From: Thinopyrum elongatum
Taxonomy: Eukaryota > Streptophyta > Magnoliopsida > Poales > Poaceae
DNA: 64,000 bases
Assembly: GCA_011799875.1 (NCBI GenBank)
Contig: CM022298.1
Location: forward strand, 48,731,375-48,795,374
Direction of reading: 5' to 3'
The notes beneath the pieces were generated by a model that was not told the origin of the DNA, did no database searches, and saw only the letters and a list, made by a program, of their open reading frames with translations. Shown piece by piece: positions 8,151 through 22,093 of the stretch. Position numbers and translations under genes: made by a program. The stretch's first letter is position 1. Every line of letters starts with the position of its first letter.

Positions 8151-10279
8151 TGTAGGAGATATGCCCTAGAGGCAATAATAAATGTTATTGATTATCTCCC
8201 TGTTCATAATTAGGTTTATGTTCCATGCTATAACTGCTATGGTTCTCGAGTCTGCAAATAAAACGAGGCTCGGAGGAAGACTCATATGCACGTGTGGAAT
8301 AATAAACGGTAAAATGCATTCCAAGTCTGGCCTCTAAGACTAGCTCAAGTGTTGCATGATGGTTCTGTTTTTCTGATCATGGGCATGTCTATGCCAGCAA
8401 TTTTGAGGGCACAATGTTAGAAGAACATTTGTGTTGAATCGACCCGAATTGTTGTTATGCTATGAGTTACATTCGTCACTAGTTAATGGTTAATAACACA
8501 GAGATGGTTAACGTTTGCATGATTCCTTAGACCATGAGAGTATCGAGTTTCTTCATGCTTGCTTCATGAACTTTGGGGTTTGTTAAACGTCATCCGTAAA
8601 TGGGTGGCTATTACGACGGCTTACGGGTTCATGGAAAAGTATGTCAAGTAACTTGATAGCTCGAGATTGGGATTTGCTCCTCCGACGATGGAGAGATATC
8701 TCTGGGCCCTCTCGGTGTTACGGTATCCATCATCGTCTGGCCAGACACTTTGTGATTTGATCACGGAGATGCCGGAACACGGTAACGAGAAAAGAGAACA
8801 ATACCGGTAACGAGGTAACTAGCATAGTGGACAAGTTGTTGATCCACGGGAATGCCAACATGTCTCACCTCGGGTGTTTGTAACATATCGCGAAGCAACA
8901 GGAATAGCACACGGCAACTGGAGGTTCACTCGAATATTCATTCGTGTGGGTATAGGGGTCAATATGGGTGTCCACGGCTCCGATGTTGATCATTGATCGG
9001 AAGGGGTTCTATGTCATGTCTATACTTCGCCGAACCTATAGGGTCCCACGCTTAAGGGTCATCTATCTGCTGAATACTAGACAGAGAGTCTGAGAGAAAA
9101 TCACCGAAAAAGTTTCGGACACCGAAAAGTTTCGGACAGCGGAAAAGTTCCGCAGAGAGAGGTCACCGGATGAGTTCCGGTGATACTGAAAAGTTGTTTC
9201 AGAGGATACCATAAAGTCAAATTGGTTTCGGGACATGCCTGATAATTCTTGGAGGGTGCCGGAATCATTCTGGAAAATTCTGGGAATTTTCTGGAAGAAA
9301 AACCGGAAATGTTCCGGGGCTGCCGAAACCGCTTCAGATGCTTTTCGCAGATGAAATCACTAAACTGGAATTGTTCCAGAACGCGTTGAAAATTATTTTA
9401 GTGGGTACTGGAAATGTTCTAAGCCCACATAAATATTTTCAGTTCGAACGGACGCTGAAAAATGTCGTCATGAATAGTGAAAGTGCTTTTTGGAATATTT
9501 TGGAAAGCCACCTTTTAGGGCTTTTTGGAAAGGCTTGTAGAAGGACTTGGGGGCTAAGAAACCCCCCTTGGGGGGCCCCCCAAGAGAGGTTGGCCGGCCA
9601 CATGTGGGCTCCTCCTTGGAGCCCCACTTGCTCCATTACTTCTCTAATATGCCCTTGTGGAAGTGTTCTTTCATGGGCATTTTTGGGTTTTTGGAATGGC
9701 CATCCTACCCCTTGGTTTTCCTATAAATAGGAGGTGAGGGGGCTGCCCAAACCTCATCCCTTCTCACATACAAGTGCCATGCAATAATCTGGCTTCTCTC
9801 TCCCTCCCACGAAAAGAGTTTCGTAGAGCCGAAAGGCTGTCTGGGTTCCGGTGGGAACTTGTTCTGGACGGCGAAGCCCTGCCGGATAGATGACACCGTA
9901 TGTGTGCAACTCTGTAGAGAGGTCGTAGTTTCGATCTTAGTGCCCGAGGGGCTGTTCGAGAGTGCCTCCCAAAGGGCTGTCCAAGTGACGGTCCGAGTTC
10001 TGTGAGTCCTCCCGAAGGGCTATCCGCGACATCGTCCGGGGGACTGTTCGACCGCCTCCCGGAGGGCTGTCCGAGGGACATATGAGGGAGTACATCCTCG
10101 CGGTTGGGAGGTTGTAAATCCTAGCTGCGGGGATCTGCACCGCCGATCGTCATCGACTCTACTTCCGCTGCGCTACGAGTCGGTAACGAAAATGATCAAA
10201 CCTTGTATGCAGTCTCCATAGTGGTCCTGGGCTGGTGCGTAGGTCGGAAATTTTTTGTTTTCTGCTGCGTTACCCAACA
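8151..10279 (+). repeat. Copia-1 5' LTR
   Basis: 2129 bp, starting TGTAGGAGATATGCC and ending GTTACCCAACA. It contains a series of short CCGAAAAGTTTCGGAC-type palindromic motifs around 9100-9200, a clear TATA box (CTATAAATAG, 9721-9730), and a repeated GGGCTGTCC motif in the downstream part (9950-10080). Confidence 0.95.
9721..9730 (+). promoter_or_regulatory. TATA box of Copia-1 5' LTR
   Basis: CTATAAATAG sits where U3 should meet R, about 550 bp before the LTR end. The same motif is at 17170-17179 in the 3' LTR; Copia-2 has CTATATAAG at 21472-21480 and in its 3' LTR. Confidence 0.6.
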
Positions 10280-10280
10280 G

Positions 10281-10298
10281 TGGAATCAAGAGCCTTGC
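10281..10298 (+). other. Copia-1 primer-binding site
   Basis: TGGAATCAAGAGCCTTGC begins two bases after the LTR end. It resembles the TGGTATCAGAGC site for initiator tRNA-Met with substitutions; Copia-2 has TGGCATCATGAGCC at the same place. Confidence 0.6.
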
Positions 10299-13200
10299 TA
10301 TGCGTAGATGCAGGTTGCGATCTAGAATACATGGTGATGTATGGGTGTTGCACAATATAATTAGGTAGTAGATGAGTTCTATTACTGAAAATTATTTGTG
10401 CGGGTAGCAGATGAAATCTGTTACCCGATGTTCTTGTTACTTCCCTGGAATTTGCATATTTCTGATCTTGATAACAGTATGGTGGAGTTTCAATGTTCTG
10501 GCAATCCGCGATCCTGATTGATCAACAAAGTGCTAACAGTTCATTGAATTCCACCGTAGTTAAAAAGAAAGATGAAATTTCGCAGACAAAAGGGCAATGC
10601 AGATATGATCTGCACAGGGGTCATGCGTATGACGAAGTTTAGTATGGGGTTTGAGATTTTATTATCTCGTGCTTCATACACCCCGCATTGTTAATCTAGC
10701 GACTTGAATTATCATACTTGATGATGGACGTTGGTAGCTTCGGTTTGTTTCGAAACCTTAGAAGCCACGAAAAACAAGTTTTTGCATGAACCAATTAGAG
10801 GCGTCTAACTTGGTTTTGCAGGAGGGTTTACATGTGCATGTGATGTGGTATAGCGGTGCTCATAATAATTTGATTATGTATGAGATGACTATATAATGTA
10901 AATTGATTAACATGACCTGCGTGTCATGATTCGGCATGATGGCTGGAGCCATATGATTGCACTTTAAATGACCTGTGTGTCAACCTTGTGTAATGCATTA
11001 TTTTATTAGCTATAGAGATAGCAATATTATCTGCTGCATCGACAAGGTGGTGGCAATCTTCGCGAAGGTGATCACCGACGTGAATGCCGAAGACGAAGGA
11101 ATACAAGACTTCTCCGTCAGAAAGGGCTATACCATATCATGCTATTATGAATTGCCTGAGATGTTTATCCCTTAGGATGCACCCTTCTTGATTGCGCGGT
11201 TGTCGCTTTTATTAGGGTGATCTCTCACAAAAATATCAAGTAGTTAGTGTTCTCCCAAGTGTAGCACCGTCTACAACACGTATCTTTTCGGGGTGCGCCA
11301 TGTACACATGAGCACGAACGATTAGAGAGGTGTAAGGCGGGTGAAGGTCAGACCTCACTGCGTGATCACTTGGTTGTCTTGACGTTCAGGCAGGACAGTC
11401 CTGAGCTCGGAACACACGCATCGAAAGATGGACAAGAGTCACATAGAGATGTGATTGGCAAGTTGGCCTACCGATTGAAATTCACGTCATCAGTGATGAA
11501 CCCGTCAATGGCGTTGAATTGATATGCGGATCTTGAATCACTCACAATCAATTATGAGAGATATTGATTTGAGTGGGAGCGCACTGTTGAATTAACTTGT
11601 TTAATTCTCAGTGCAATTAATTATGAACACTGTCTAAGTGTGGTTTGCTTAACAGTTAAAGAATAATGGCTCGCGTTTCCACCTTCCCTGTTAAAATTGA
11701 ATAGTTGTTAAATATCTAGTTAAAACTTTATGGTTGGTAACGTAATGTGAGGATTGTCCTCAAGAGTGCCGAGAAGGACTTTGTCCTATCGCATACTTTC
11801 GGTATTCTCTCGCTTATGCTATGGATCATGTGACTCTCGTCCTTCGATCCAAAAGCTAGAATTCCGTTTTCAGTCAAGTGCAATACATTTGCTTCCATGA
11901 GACCCGAACTTCGAAAGTTTGGATAGTTATGTGATATTCATGGAATCTGAAAATCATTTTCAGAGACAGACAAAGGCTAAAACATATGAGATATCCAGAG
12001 AAATGTTTGTTTGCAAATTATTAGTAAAGGAGTTTACTATGCATTAGACTGATAAAAGAGGGATCCAGAAGAACGCCTGTCATATGATGAAAGGTGAATA
12101 AAACAACAACTTAAAGAGAAAGGAAGTGTCCAAAGGGTGTTAGTGTGACTTACACGCCTAGGAAGTCCAGGGCTAACGCCACTCTTAAGTTGGGTGATTC
12201 TTCTGAGAGTAGGAGAAATACTAAAAGTTAAACTGTTAGAAGTATAAAGGCAGAAAGAAAGAAGACTGGAAGATCCAGCTCATGTATGAATGTCATACAA
12301 GTTTTTGATGTATAGAAGGCTGGTCAAAGATATAGTTCTTGGAAATTATGATTAAAATTGTTTAATCTCTGATTCTTGGGTATTGTGAGTTAAATCACAA
12401 AGATACCCGCTCGATTGCATTCTGTTGCAACTCGATGTAAGAACTACTATGGCCTGAAAGACTAGCCAGGAATGAGGTTGAGATACACACATGGAACATA
12501 GTAAAATGTTACTATACTTTCCATCGGTGTATTACCTATGTATTTACTTTCATAATTTATTTTAGAGTTTCACACTCTAGCCCTTTGCATAAGGTATCTT
12601 GCAAGGAGGTTGTTCATAAGAGAACTTTTGATGTTCGGTGTTATGAATAACATAAGGGCCATACATTCATTATGAATGAGATATATGTTATGAATATTGA
12701 TAATAATACATTACCTCAGTTTTTACTTTCATAATTCATTTTAGAGTTTTTGCACTCTAGCTCATTGCACAATGTTTGTTGCAAAAGGGTTGTTCATAGA
12801 AGAACAATTGTTGTTCAGTATTATGAATAACATGAGGGCCATACTTCCATCATCGATGGGACGTATGTTATGAATATTGATGGTAATATGATACATCCAT
12901 AACACTGACGCTAAATGTCATAAGACTAAAAGAATACCACACAAGTGTGGCACTGCATTTGGTCACATTGGAGAAACCCGCATGGAAAATTCCATTATGA
13001 TGGATTTTTTAAGTCGTTTGATTTTGAATCATCTGACACTTGCAACTTTCCTCCGAAAAGTGAAGTGACTGAAATACCGTTCACAGGCCATAAGGAACGA
13101 GCAACGAACTTATTGGTGATCATACATTTTGATGTATGTAGTCCGATAAATGTTGTTGCAAACGGTGGATTTGTCTACCTTCAAAAATGACTCAAGTAGA

Positions 13201-15599
13201 TATGTGGATATTTACTTGATGAGACATAAGTCTGTATCTTTTGAAATCATTCAAAAGGTTTTCAAAAATGAAGTAGAAGTTATTGTAACAAGAAAATTAT
13301 GTTTCTACAATTCGATTGCAGAAAGGAATATTTGAGTTACAAGTTTAGCGAATGTCTGATGAGTTGTGAAAGGGGTTTTCATAACTTGCACCTCCCGGAA
13401 CACCACTGCAAGTGGAAAGTCCGTGAAGATGTAATCGAACCATTTATGACATGGTAAGATCAAAGATGACATAAATAAATATGCCATTATCCCTTTTAAA
13501 GAGTGATGCTTTAGAGACTACGGCTTTTACACTGAAAAGAGCTCCATCAGGTCTGTTGAAATAACACCATGGTATGGTACGCCCAACCATGCTATATCTT
13601 TTCTTAACATTTGGAATATGGGGCTTGTGTAAAAGGTTACAGACCTATTCCAAATCAGACAAGTGCTACTTTGTAGGTTATCCCAAAATGTTGGGTATTC
13701 CTCCCTCACTATACCGAGGCAGATAGGTTTGCCACAAAGGACGGTATGCTTTTTGAAGAAAATGGTTCTTTCAAAAAGGTGAGTGGGAGAATAGTGCAAC
13801 TCGACGAGATAAACAGTATCTTCATCATCAGATCAAAGGAAAGAGACCTTGGAAGAAATTCCAGGGTTTCCTACTGCGACTGATACGGAAGTCTCTACAA
13901 TAAAATGTATGGACTTCGGTCGAACTTGCAGCTGAACCACGTAGGCAAGGCTCGTGCAAACCTCTCAGGTGCACAGACGAGATATTGTTGTTGGACAATA
14001 GTATACCTACGATACACAAGGAAGCGTTGATGGGCCCTGACTCCAAAATTGGCTAAATGCCAATACAATCCGAGATAGTTCCCATATAAGTGATTCCAGA
14101 TTAAAACCTTGATACACCTTTCGGAAGACTTAGAGTCTAACGAATTTTATGGAACTAAAAACTGATACGGATAAAAATGTTTTATCCATAAAGCTCAACT
14201 TGTTGCAATATACAAGTTCAAAGAGTTGACTACGATGAGGTTGCTTCACCCTAGCGATGCTTAAAATCAGTTCGGGTTGAACTAGCAATTAATACATATT
14301 TCATATCATGAGATATGAAACAAGGGATGACAAAAGGATTTCCATCTGATGGAAATGAAACCAAGGACTTGCATGTGTTACAGTCCAAGGTATTTTGTCA
14401 ATCCAGAGGATGCTAGTGAGTGTGCAAACTTCAGAGTTCCAGCAATGGACAGAAGAGAGCAAAATGGAGTTGGAATCTTCGTATTTTGATGAAATGGTCA
14501 AAGGGGTTTGACATCATCAATGGGTAACGAAGATGCTTGTGATTCAAGAAAGTAAGTGGGAGCATAATAATATTTCTAAAATCGTTGTGTGCTTGACACA
14601 TTGTTAATTGAAAATAAATTTCTTGATACGAATTAGGACTTCATTTGAAAATAGTTTTTCGATGAAGTGCTTGGGCTAAATAGCCTTTATATTAGGCATG
14701 ATGATCTATGGAGATATATTTACCTAATGGGGCTGAGCAAAGATACATATTGACAAAATGCTAAAACCTTTTTGCATTAAAAACGTCAAGGAGTGATTCT
14801 TGCCGAAGTCACATGGAAAGAGTTTTTGCAAGACTCGGTGTCCCAAAACACTGATGAGCAAAATACATGATGGAGATTCCACACACTCTTATGTTTGGAT
14901 TAATCATGTATTCCATGGTATGTAAAACCAACCAGATATGTCCAATACTCCAAAGTTGTTGCGAGTATAGATACCAAAGTGATCAAAAGTACTGATCATG
15001 GGACAACAGTGAAAAAGGGTCATTGAGTACTATAGTACCACTGATGACATGTTTTCTCGCAAGTGGAGATCATGAAGAGTTCGTTGTAAAAGGTTACATC
15101 GATACAGTCTTCATCAATGCTCCATGCGATTTTCAATTTAAGTTAAGGGTTTTGTGCAATACACAATATGGTGGCACGGTAGTTGGAAATTGTTCCAAAC
15201 AAGTTACTGTAGCGAATTCTATAACAGAGGCAAAGTATGTTGCCGCTTTTAAAGCGACAAAGAAGATGTTGAATCATGTAGTTCATTCATGAACTTAGTA
15301 TGGTTCCAAGATGGCTTGTGTCAATGGGACACTACTGCAGGTTGTTGCTCCATAACTCAGTCTGAGGAATCCAGGTTCGACCTGTGATTCACATATATAC
15401 AAAGCCAAGTCCACACAAAATATGAATTTTGTGAAAGCGTGAAAACGCGAGGATATGCAAAGATACACACGGAGCTGAAGTCGTCAGATCCGTTGGACAT
15501 CAGGCTATACCACAAGCGAAGCATATTTACACCGGTGTGCCACAGGTGTAATGTGCATTAGCATTAACTAGATTATTGACTCTAGTGCAAGTGGGAGTC
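10299..15599 (+). pseudogene. Copia-1 decayed gag-pol
   Basis: No long ORF survives, but pieces of copia polyprotein can be read in shifting frames. 12945-13340 gives the pre-integrase/integrase start (HIGE, FTGHKERATNLLVIIHFDVC, SSRYVDIYLMRHKS). 13350-13850 gives the integrase middle (TPPGTP-like, then SDKCYFVGYP-like). 14650-15010 gives the C-terminal part of RVT_2. 15040-15290 gives a worn RNase H (NCSKQVTVANSITEAKYVAA). In-frame stops and frameshifts are frequent. The first 2 kb (10300-12400) holds no recognisable gag. Lesions match those in 38182-43166. Confidence 0.85.
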
Positions 15600-17727
15600 C
15601 GTAGGAGATATGCCCTAGAGGCAATAATAAATGTTATTGATTATCTCCCTGTTCATAATTAGGTTTATGTTCCATGCTATAACTGCTATGGTTCTCGAGT
15701 CTGCAAATAAAATGAGGCTCGGAGGAAGACTCATATGCACGTGTGGAATAATAAACGGTAAAATGCATTCCTAGTCTGGCCTCTAAGACTAGCTCAAGTG
15801 TGGCATGATGGTTCTATTTTCCTGATCATGGGCATGTCTATGCCAGCAATTTTGAGGGCACAATGTTAGAAGAACATTTGTGTTGAATCCACCCGAATTG
15901 TTGTTATGCTATGAGTTACATTCGTCACTAGTTAATGGTTAATAACACAGAGATGGTTAACGTTTGCATGATTCCTTAGACCATGAGAGTATCGAGTTTC
16001 TTCATGCTTGCTTCATGAACTTTGGGGTTTGTTAAACGTCATCCGCAAATGGGTGGCTATTACGGCGGCTTACGGGTTCATGGAAAAGTATGTCAAGTAA
16101 CTTGATAGCTTGAGATTGGGATTTGCTCCTCCGACGATGGAGAGATATCTCTGGGCCCTCTCGGTGTTACGGTATCCATCATCGTCTGGCCAGACACTTT
16201 GTGATTTGATCACGGGGATGCCGGAACACGGTAACGAGAAAAGAGAACAATACCGGTAACGAGGTAACTAGCATAGTGGACAAGTTGTTGATCCACGGGG
16301 AAGCCAACTTGTCTCACCTCGGGTGTTTGTAACATATCGCGAAGCAACAGGAATAGCACACGGCAACTGGAGGTTCACTCGAATATTCATTCGTGTGGGT
16401 ATAGGGGTCAATATGGGTGTCCACGGCTCCGATGTTGATCATTGATCGGAAGGGGTTCTATGTCATGTCTATACTTCACCGAACCTATAGGGTCACACGC
16501 TTAAGGGTCATCAATCTGCTGAATACTAGACAGGGAGTCTGAGAGAAAATCACCGAAAAAGTTTCGGACACCGAAAAGTTTCGGACTGCGGAAAAGTTTC
16601 GCAGAGAGAGGTCACCGGATGAGTTCCGGTGATACTGAAAAGTTGTTTCAGAGGATACCATAAAGTCAAATTGGTTTCGGGACATGCTTGATAATTCTTG
16701 GAGGGTGCCGGAATCATTATGGAAACTTCTGGGAATTTTCTGGAAGAAAAACCGGAAATGTTCCGGGGCTGCCGGAACCGCTTCAGATGCTTTTCGCAGA
16801 TGAAATCACTAAACTGGAATTGTTCCAGAACACGTTGAAAATTATTTTAGTGGGTACTGGAAATGTCCTAAGCCCACATAAATATTTTCAGTTCGAACGG
16901 ACGCTGAAAAATGTCGTCATGAATAGTGAAAGTGCTTTTTGGAATATTTTGGAAAGCCACCTTTTAGGGCTTTTTGGAAAGGCTTGTAGAAGGACTTGGG
17001 GGCTAAGAAACCCCCCTTGGGGGGCCCCCCAAGAGAGGTTGGCCGGCCACATGTGGGCTCCTCCTTGGAGCCCCACTTGCTCCATTACTTCCCTAATATG
17101 CCCTTGTGGAAGTGTTCTTTCATGGGCCTTTTTGGGTTTTTGGAATGGCCATCCTACCCCTTGGTTTTCCTATAAATAGGAGGTGAGGGGGCTGCCCAAA
17201 CCTCATCCCTTCTCACATACAAGTGCCATGCAATAATCTGGCTTCTCTCTCCCTCCCACAAAAAGAGTTTCGTAGAGCCGAAAGGCTGTCTGGGTTCCGG
17301 TGGGAACTAGTTCTGGACGGCGAAGCCCTGCCGGATTGATGACACCGTATGTGTGCAACTCTGTAGAGAGGTCGTAGTTTCGATCTTAGTGCCCGAGGGG
17401 CTGTTCGAGAGTGCCTCCCAAAGGGCTGTCCAAGTGACGGTCCGAGTTCTGTGAGTCCTCCCGAAGGGCTATCCGCGACACCGTCCGGGGGACTATTCGA
17501 CCGCCTCCCGGAGGGCTGTCCGAGGGACAGATGAGGGAGTACATCCTCGCGGTTGGGAGGTTGTAAATCCTAGCTGCGGGATCTGCACCGCCGATGGTCA
17601 TCGACTCTACTTCCGCTGCGCTACGAGTTGGTAACGAAAATGATCAAACCTTGTATGCAGTCTCCATAGTGGTCCTGGGCTGGTGCGTAGGTCGGAAAAT
17701 TTTTGTTTTCTGCTGCGTTACCCAACA
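15600..17727 (+). repeat. Copia-1 3' LTR
   Basis: 2128 bp, matching the 5' LTR closely. Its first base is C instead of T (CGTAGGAGAT), a point change in the terminal TG. It ends CCCAACA directly before the TTCAT duplication. TATA box at 17170-17179. Confidence 0.95.
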
Positions 17728-17732
17728 TTCAT

Positions 17733-19894
17733 GTCAACCTTCTGGACCCCTCTTGAATCTGGCGGGTCTTCCGCTCGTGCCGGCTTAAGATTCGGCTCAT
17801 AAATTTCTTCCCAGACTTGTCTTTTTCCTTTCCTCTTGAAAATCTTCGTGACGTCATCAAGTCAATTGTAACGAATCTTTTATGACGTCATCCATACCTT
17901 GAGTGGGTCTGACAGGCGTGGTAATCGAGGCGTCTGTTTGGCACTGTAGATCCTTATTTTTCGCGCCTGCCTTTTCCCCTTCTGGTTTCTTTTAAATACC
18001 CCCCATGGGGCCTCATTTTTCAGTTGCCGCTTCGGCGCCTTCTTCCACCTCCCGATGCCTGCGCTCTTCAAGGTTCTGCCGCCATCCGCCTTCAAGCGCG
18101 CAGGTCGCCAGGAACTCAGGCTCTCTCCGACGCGCCTCCGACAGTCGTCTCCTGCCACGCGCCGCTGCCGGTCACCGCCGACCAGGTACATACCGCCATT
18201 CCCCCTAGGTCACCTCTCCATTGCGACCTAGCTCTGCACCTCGGCCGCATCGCCATGACCGTCGTAGATCCCCAATCTAGTCGCTCTGCCTAGGAAAAAC
18301 GAACCCCTTCGCCGGCCACAGACGAATCTCAGATCTGGTGTACCTTCACTTTGGTAGAAAATGCGATCTGACCTAGTTCCTTTCCCAGCATATGAACTCG
18401 TCAAGAACTGAATTATTCCCCTTTAAACATAATATTTAGATCCGAAATTTCCTCTGCTTCGTTTGAAACTTGTTGTTGCAGCACTTGTAGAAATCCGCGT
18501 GCTCTATCGTAGAATCTGCCGCCTCTGTAACTAGGGCGACTTAAATTGTTACGCACCGTAAGATGCTAGCTCTTGTCTTAGTATGATTTCTGTAAGCTGA
18601 ACTCTAAGAATCCTTGCACTTGTGACGTAGACTGATCACTGTCCCTATTTTAAATAGCCTAAATGATAAAGCGGCTCATTACTTGTCCTCTTAAGCCACC
18701 CGCCAAGTGATGTCTAGTTGTAAATCACCTCTGACGTTCTTTTATGCTTTAAATCATATCTAGGCCACTTGAAAACATGTCGAGAACCAAAACCAAGGAA
18801 CCGAATGTCTGCAACTGGGTTGCTTCCCAGGTCTCGGATATCATTATGCAGGATTACATAAGCCAGGGACTTTTGTCAGCATCAGAGGCTACCACCTGCC
18901 GGGTTCCAATGGGTGAGTGTCCCCCAACACCTAAAGACGGGGAGGTCATCTCTTTACTGACCACCTGCTAAGGGGTTTTTCCCCACCCGGCTCAAAATTC
19001 TTTAGAGACGTTCTCCACTTTTACGGTCTACACCCACAAGACCTTGGCCCTAATTCCATCGTGAATTTATGCCAATTTCAAGTCATGTGTGAGGTATATT
19101 TACAAGTAGATCCGTCAGTGACTCTCTTCAGGGAGTTTTTCTATGTCAACAAATAGTGCGAATCTGCAAAGGGCCTTAGCCTGGAGCTTGGAGGAATTTC
19201 CTTCCAGAGGCGAAGGGACACTATCTTCCAGAGGCGAAGAGGCGAATCATCCAAAGGGTTGGAACAAGACTTGGTTTTACTGTAAAAATACTGCGCCAGA
19301 GGGTGAAAATCCTCTGCCGGGCTATCGCCCAACCCGGCTCTCTCTTTCGGCGGTTTACCATGGCTGGCCCACACCCGAGGAACGGGCACAAGTAAGCGGC
19401 CTTTGCTCAAAGGTAGGCGCGCTAGTGGCCAACGGGTTGACAGGGATTGACCTGGCACATTGTTGGATCTCTTGGCCGATAATGGCATTGAGCCGCCGTC
19501 TTAGCTTGATGCATACCTATAATGGTGAAACGATTGATCCTCAATGGAGCAGCCCGACCAATTTTACGGAAGAAGAAGCTGATGAAGCAGTAAGATCTCT
19601 GATCAAGATTCCTCCATCAGATAGCGGCCAATTTGGGCTAGCTCCATTTTCTGCATCTAACCCGCCACCCCCTATAAGTGTTGAAAATGATGTTTTTACC
19701 TTAACTTTACACACCCTTCAAGCATATAATCCTTTGATATTTTACTTCGTAGGAGAACGATCCCTTATGGAGCAGACGACCAATGGTGAAGAAAACATCT
19801 GCTAAGCGTCGTAAGGCTGTGGCGGGTGAAGACCCAAAACAGAAGAAAAGGGCCAAGACCATCTCTAATCTGTAGGCTTCTGAAGAGTCGCCCA
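17733..19894 (+). pseudogene. Tat antisense ORF, 5' half, with putative gypsy-type transposase domain
   Basis: Read opposite to the Tat gag-pol. A TATA-like TTAAATA (17992-17998) precedes a GC-rich leader. 18777-18971 opens with ATG (MSRTKTKEPNVCNWVASQ..) and reaches TPKDGEVISLL, the start of the plant domain named 'putative gypsy type transposon' (PF04195). After a shift near 18970 the domain continues in another frame (DVLHFYGLHPQDLGPNSIV, QVMCEVYLQVDPSV) to a TAG at 19155 where CAG would be expected, then resumes in the 19143-19805 frame (WNKTWFYCKN, RLSLSAVYHGWPTPEE). Function of this ORF in Tat elements is unknown. Copia-2 cut it at 19895-19899; it resumes at 45319. Confidence 0.75.
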
Positions 19895-19899
19895 AGCAA

Positions 19900-22074
19900 T
19901 GTACGAGATATGCCCTAGAGGCAATAATAAAGGTTATTATTTATCTCCTTGCTCATAATTATGTTTATGTTCCATGCTATAACTGCTGTGGTTCCCGAGC
20001 CCGTATATCCATAAAGGCTCTGGGGAAAACCCATGTGCACGTGTGGAATAATAAATGGTAAAAAGTATTCCTAGTCATGCCTCTAAGACTAGCTCAAGTG
20101 TTGCATGATGATTATGTTTTCCCAATCATGGGCATGTCTATGCCAGCAGCTTTGAGGGCACAATGTTAGAAGAACATTTGTGTTGAATCGACCCGATTGA
20201 TGTTATGCTATGAGATTCATTTGTCACAAGTTAATGGTTGATAACACAGAGATGGTTAACGTTTGCATGATTCCTCAGACCATGAGAGTATCGAGTTTCT
20301 TCATGCTTGATTCATGAACTTTGGGGTTTGTTAAACATCATCCGTAACTGGATGGCTATTACGGCGGCTTACGGGTTCATGGGAAAGTATGTTAAGTAAC
20401 TTGATAGCTCAAGATTGGGATTTGCTCCTCCGACGATGGAGAGATATCTCTGGGCCCTCTCGGTGTTAAGGTATCCATCATCGTCTGGCCAAACACTTTG
20501 TGATTTGATCACGGGGATGCCGGAACACGGTAACGAGAAAAGAGAACAATACCGGTAACGACGTAACTAGCATAGTGGACAAGTTGTTGATCCACGGGAA
20601 TGCCAACATGTCTCGCCTCGGGTATTTGTAACATATCGCGAAGCAACAGGAATAGCACACGGCAACTGGAGGTTCTCTCGAATATTCATTCGTGTGGGTA
20701 TAGGGGTCAATATGGGTGTCCACGGCTCCGATGTTGATCATTGATCGGAAGGGGTTCCGTGTCATGTCTATACTTCACCAAACCTATAGGGTCACACGCT
20801 TAAGGGTCATCTATCTGCTGAATACTAGACAGGGAGTCTGAGAGAAAATCACCGAAAAAGTTTCGGACACCGAAAAGTTTCGGACAGCGGAAAAGTTCCG
20901 CAGAGAGAGGTCACCGGATGAGTTCCGGTGAAACTGAAAAGTTGTTTCAGGGGATACCATTAAGTCAAAATGGTTTCGGCACATGCCTGATAATTCTTGG
21001 AGGATGCCAGAATCATTCTGGAAACTTCTGGGAATTTTCTGGAAGAAAAAACCGGAAATGTTCTGGGGCTGCCGGAACCGCTTCAGATGCTTTTCGCAGA
21101 TGAAATCACTAAACTGGAATTGTTCCAAAACGCGTTGAAAATTATTTTAGTGTGTACTGGAAATGTTCTAAGCCCACATAAATATTTTTAGTTCGAACGG
21201 ACGCTGAAAAATGTCGTTACAAATAGTGAAAGTGCTTTTTGGAATTTTTTGGAAAGCCACCTTTTAGGGCTTTTTGCTAAAGGCTTCTAGAAGGTGATGT
21301 GGATGGATGAGAGCCCCCTTGGGGGGGGACCCCTAGGGGGTGGCCGGCCACATGTGGAGCTCCTCCTTGGAGCTCCACATGTCCTTTGGTTTCTCTCTTA
21401 TGCCCTTGGAAAGAGTTTCCTTCATGGGTATTTTGGTATTTCTTGAATGCCCATCCTACCCCTTGGTTTTCCTATATAAGGAGGAGAGGGGGCTGCTCAA
21501 TCCTTCATCCCTTCTCACATACAAGTGCCATTGCAATGATCTGGCTTCTATCTCCCTCCCACGAAAAGAGTTTCGTAGAGCCGAAAGGCTGTCTGGGTTC
21601 CGGTGGGAACTAGTTCTGGACGGCGAAGCCCTGCCGGATAGATGACACCGTATGTGTGCAGCTCTGTAGAGAGGTCGTAGTTTCGATCTTAGTGCCCGAG
21701 GGGCTGTTCGTGAGTGCCTCCCGAAGGGCTGTCCAAGTGACGGTCCTAGTTCTGTGAGTCCTCCCGAAGGGCTGTCCAAGTGACCGTTCGAGTTTCGAAG
21801 GTCCTCCCGAAGGGCTGTCCGCGACACCGTCCGGGGGACTGTTCGACCGCCTCCCGGAGGGCTGTCCAAAGAGAAGACGAGGGTATACATCCTCGCGGTT
21901 GGGAGGTTGTAAATCCTAGCTGCGGGGATCTGCACCGCCGATCGTCATCGACTCTACTTCCGCTGCGCTACGAGTCGGTAACGAAAATGATCAAACCTTG
22001 TATGCAGTCTCCATAGTGGTCCTGGGCTGGTGCGTAGGTCGGAAATTTTTTGTTTTCTGCTGCGTTACCCTACA
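19900..22074 (+). repeat. Copia-2 5' LTR
   Basis: 2175 bp, starting TGTACGAGATATGCC (the 3' copy has TGTAGGAGAT) and ending GTTACCCTACA. It differs from the Copia-1 LTR by an extra CCTCCCGAAGGGCTGTCC-type unit near 21720-21820 and by TATA sequence CTATATAAG (21472-21480), so it is a distinct subfamily. Confidence 0.95.
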
Positions 22075-22075
22075 G

Positions 22076-22093
22076 TGGCATCATGAGCCGTGC
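22076..22093 (+). other. Copia-2 primer-binding site
   Basis: TGGCATCATGAGCCGTGC directly after the LTR end, a variant of the initiator tRNA-Met site. Confidence 0.6.

Larger units (their letters stand above)
8151..17727 (+). mobile_element. Copia-1: full-length, coding-defective Ty1/copia element
   Basis: LTRs at 8151-10279 and 15600-17727, internal region 10280-15599, perfect 5-bp duplication TTCAT (8146-8150 and 17728-17732). It inserted 31 bp from the Tat 3' LTR. A primer-binding-like site follows the 5' LTR and an AAGTGGGAG polypurine stretch precedes the 3' LTR. The LTR opening resembles the Angela/WIS/BARE group. The two LTRs are nearly identical, but the internal coding region is riddled with stops and frameshifts, many of them shared with Copia-2. 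Confidence 0.95.

Noticed and set aside
13527..14501. Minus-strand ORFs inside Copia-1 (and the same in Copia-2)
   Set aside because: They are shadows of the decayed plus-strand pol. Both copies have them only because they share sequence.
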